Assembly: GCA_024958995.1 (NCBI GenBank)
Contig: JANXGZ010000124.1
Span: 1-5,969, forward strand
Source of the DNA: Methylococcales bacterium
GTDB taxonomy: Bacteria; Pseudomonadota; Gammaproteobacteria; Methylococcales; UBA1147
DNA length: 5,969 nt
Direction of reading: 5' to 3'
The notes beneath the pieces were generated by a model. The model saw only the letters and a list, made by a program, of their open reading frames with translations, was not told where the DNA came from and searched no databases. This document shows, piece after piece, positions 5,684 to 5,969 of the stretch (positions are counted from its first letter, which is position 1; each line of letters begins with the position of its first letter). Both the position numbers and the translations under genes were made by a program.

Positions 5684-5969
5684 TCCAAAGACGAAGCGAT
5701 TATTCCTTGCTTTGTGGCCGGGTTTTAGAGTACGTGAGGGATTGCGGGAATGCAGGGAAACCTTATGTTTGCGTAGCGGAAGATGGGTTCCGATGGACAA
5801 TTTTCATGTGACCCTGGTTTTCCTCGGCAATGTTCCCCTGGAAAATATTGCCCTACTGGAAAAAAGGGTCTCCGGGGTTCGTTGCGCGGGCTTCTCAATC
5901 CAGTTGGACTGGATTTGCCAGGCTCCGTCTCAGGGAATGATCTGGGCGGTTCCCGAGAAGATACCCCTC
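5673..5969 (+). CDS. thpR: RNA 2',3'-cyclic 3'-phosphodiesterase (2'-5' RNA ligase family), 5' part; 3' end outside window
   Basis: Translation from the ATG at 5673 gives 99 codons open to the window edge. The start MEPDPKTKRLFLALWP has the KRLFxAxxP opening of 2H-superfamily LigT/ThpR proteins. V39-P40...N43-F44-H45-V46-T47-L-V-F-L-G contains the first of the two HxT catalytic motifs (H45, T47). The second HxT should lie beyond the window, near residues 125-130 of a roughly 180-residue protein. Such enzymes open 2',3'-cyclic phosphates on RNA to 2'-phosphates and can join tRNA halves through 2'-5' bonds in vitro; the cellular role is unclear. The ATG overlaps the last 11 bp of pncC, and an AGG 6 nt upstream may serve as ribosome site, implying coupled translation. 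The only other in-frame start after the preceding stop is a TTG at 5646, without support. The codons look somewhat less biased than in pncC (several TTA, AGA, AGG), but the sample is small. Confidence 0.85.
   Translation, partial: MEPDPKTKRLFLALWPGFRVREGLRECRETLCLRSGRWVPMDNFHVTLVFLGNVPLENIALLEKRVSGVRCAGFSIQLDWICQAPSQGMIWAVPEKIPL

Overview
The window reads as ordinary, tightly packed chromosome from a Gram-negative proteobacterium, most likely a gammaproteobacterium. Evidence: the dxr-rseP pair, a periplasmic DsbC, MutS with the same residue numbering as the E. coli enzyme (F36/E38 mismatch motif), and a stand-alone short PncC next to mutS. Base composition looks moderately GC-rich and even across the window. 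I see no tRNA, rRNA, CRISPR array, insertion sequence or phage gene, and no sign of recent transfer.

Layout. Left, plus strand: the 3' end of dxr (isoprenoid precursor synthesis), then rseP (intramembrane site-2 protease) starting 3 nt after the dxr stop, then after 55 nt dsbC (periplasmic disulfide isomerase). Centre, minus strand: a complete mutS, whose 3' end overlaps the 3' end of dsbC by 12 bp. Right, plus strand: a 108-nt divergent intergenic region, then pncC (NMN amidohydrolase) and the 5' part of thpR (2H-family RNA cyclic phosphodiesterase), which overlaps pncC by 11 bp and runs off the window. No stretch over 300 bases lacks a gene.

How the genes relate. dxr-rseP is the tail of the conserved envelope/isoprenoid cluster (frr-uppS-cdsA-dxr-rseP). 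In E. coli and many relatives bamA-skp-lpxD follows; here dsbC does, so the cluster ends or is rearranged at this point. The right half resembles a DNA-repair neighbourhood: mutS, and a pncC-thpR pair that may lead into recA outside the window (inference). PncC would recycle the NMN released by NAD-dependent DNA ligase.

The window holds no obvious undescribed multi-gene system. The strongest unexplained signal is a perfect 24-bp palindrome at 987-1010 inside rseP, in the segment joining its two PDZ domains. Lesser points are the terminator-less dsbC/mutS overlap, an inverted repeat in the mutS/pncC divergent region, and a small hairpin between rseP and dsbC.
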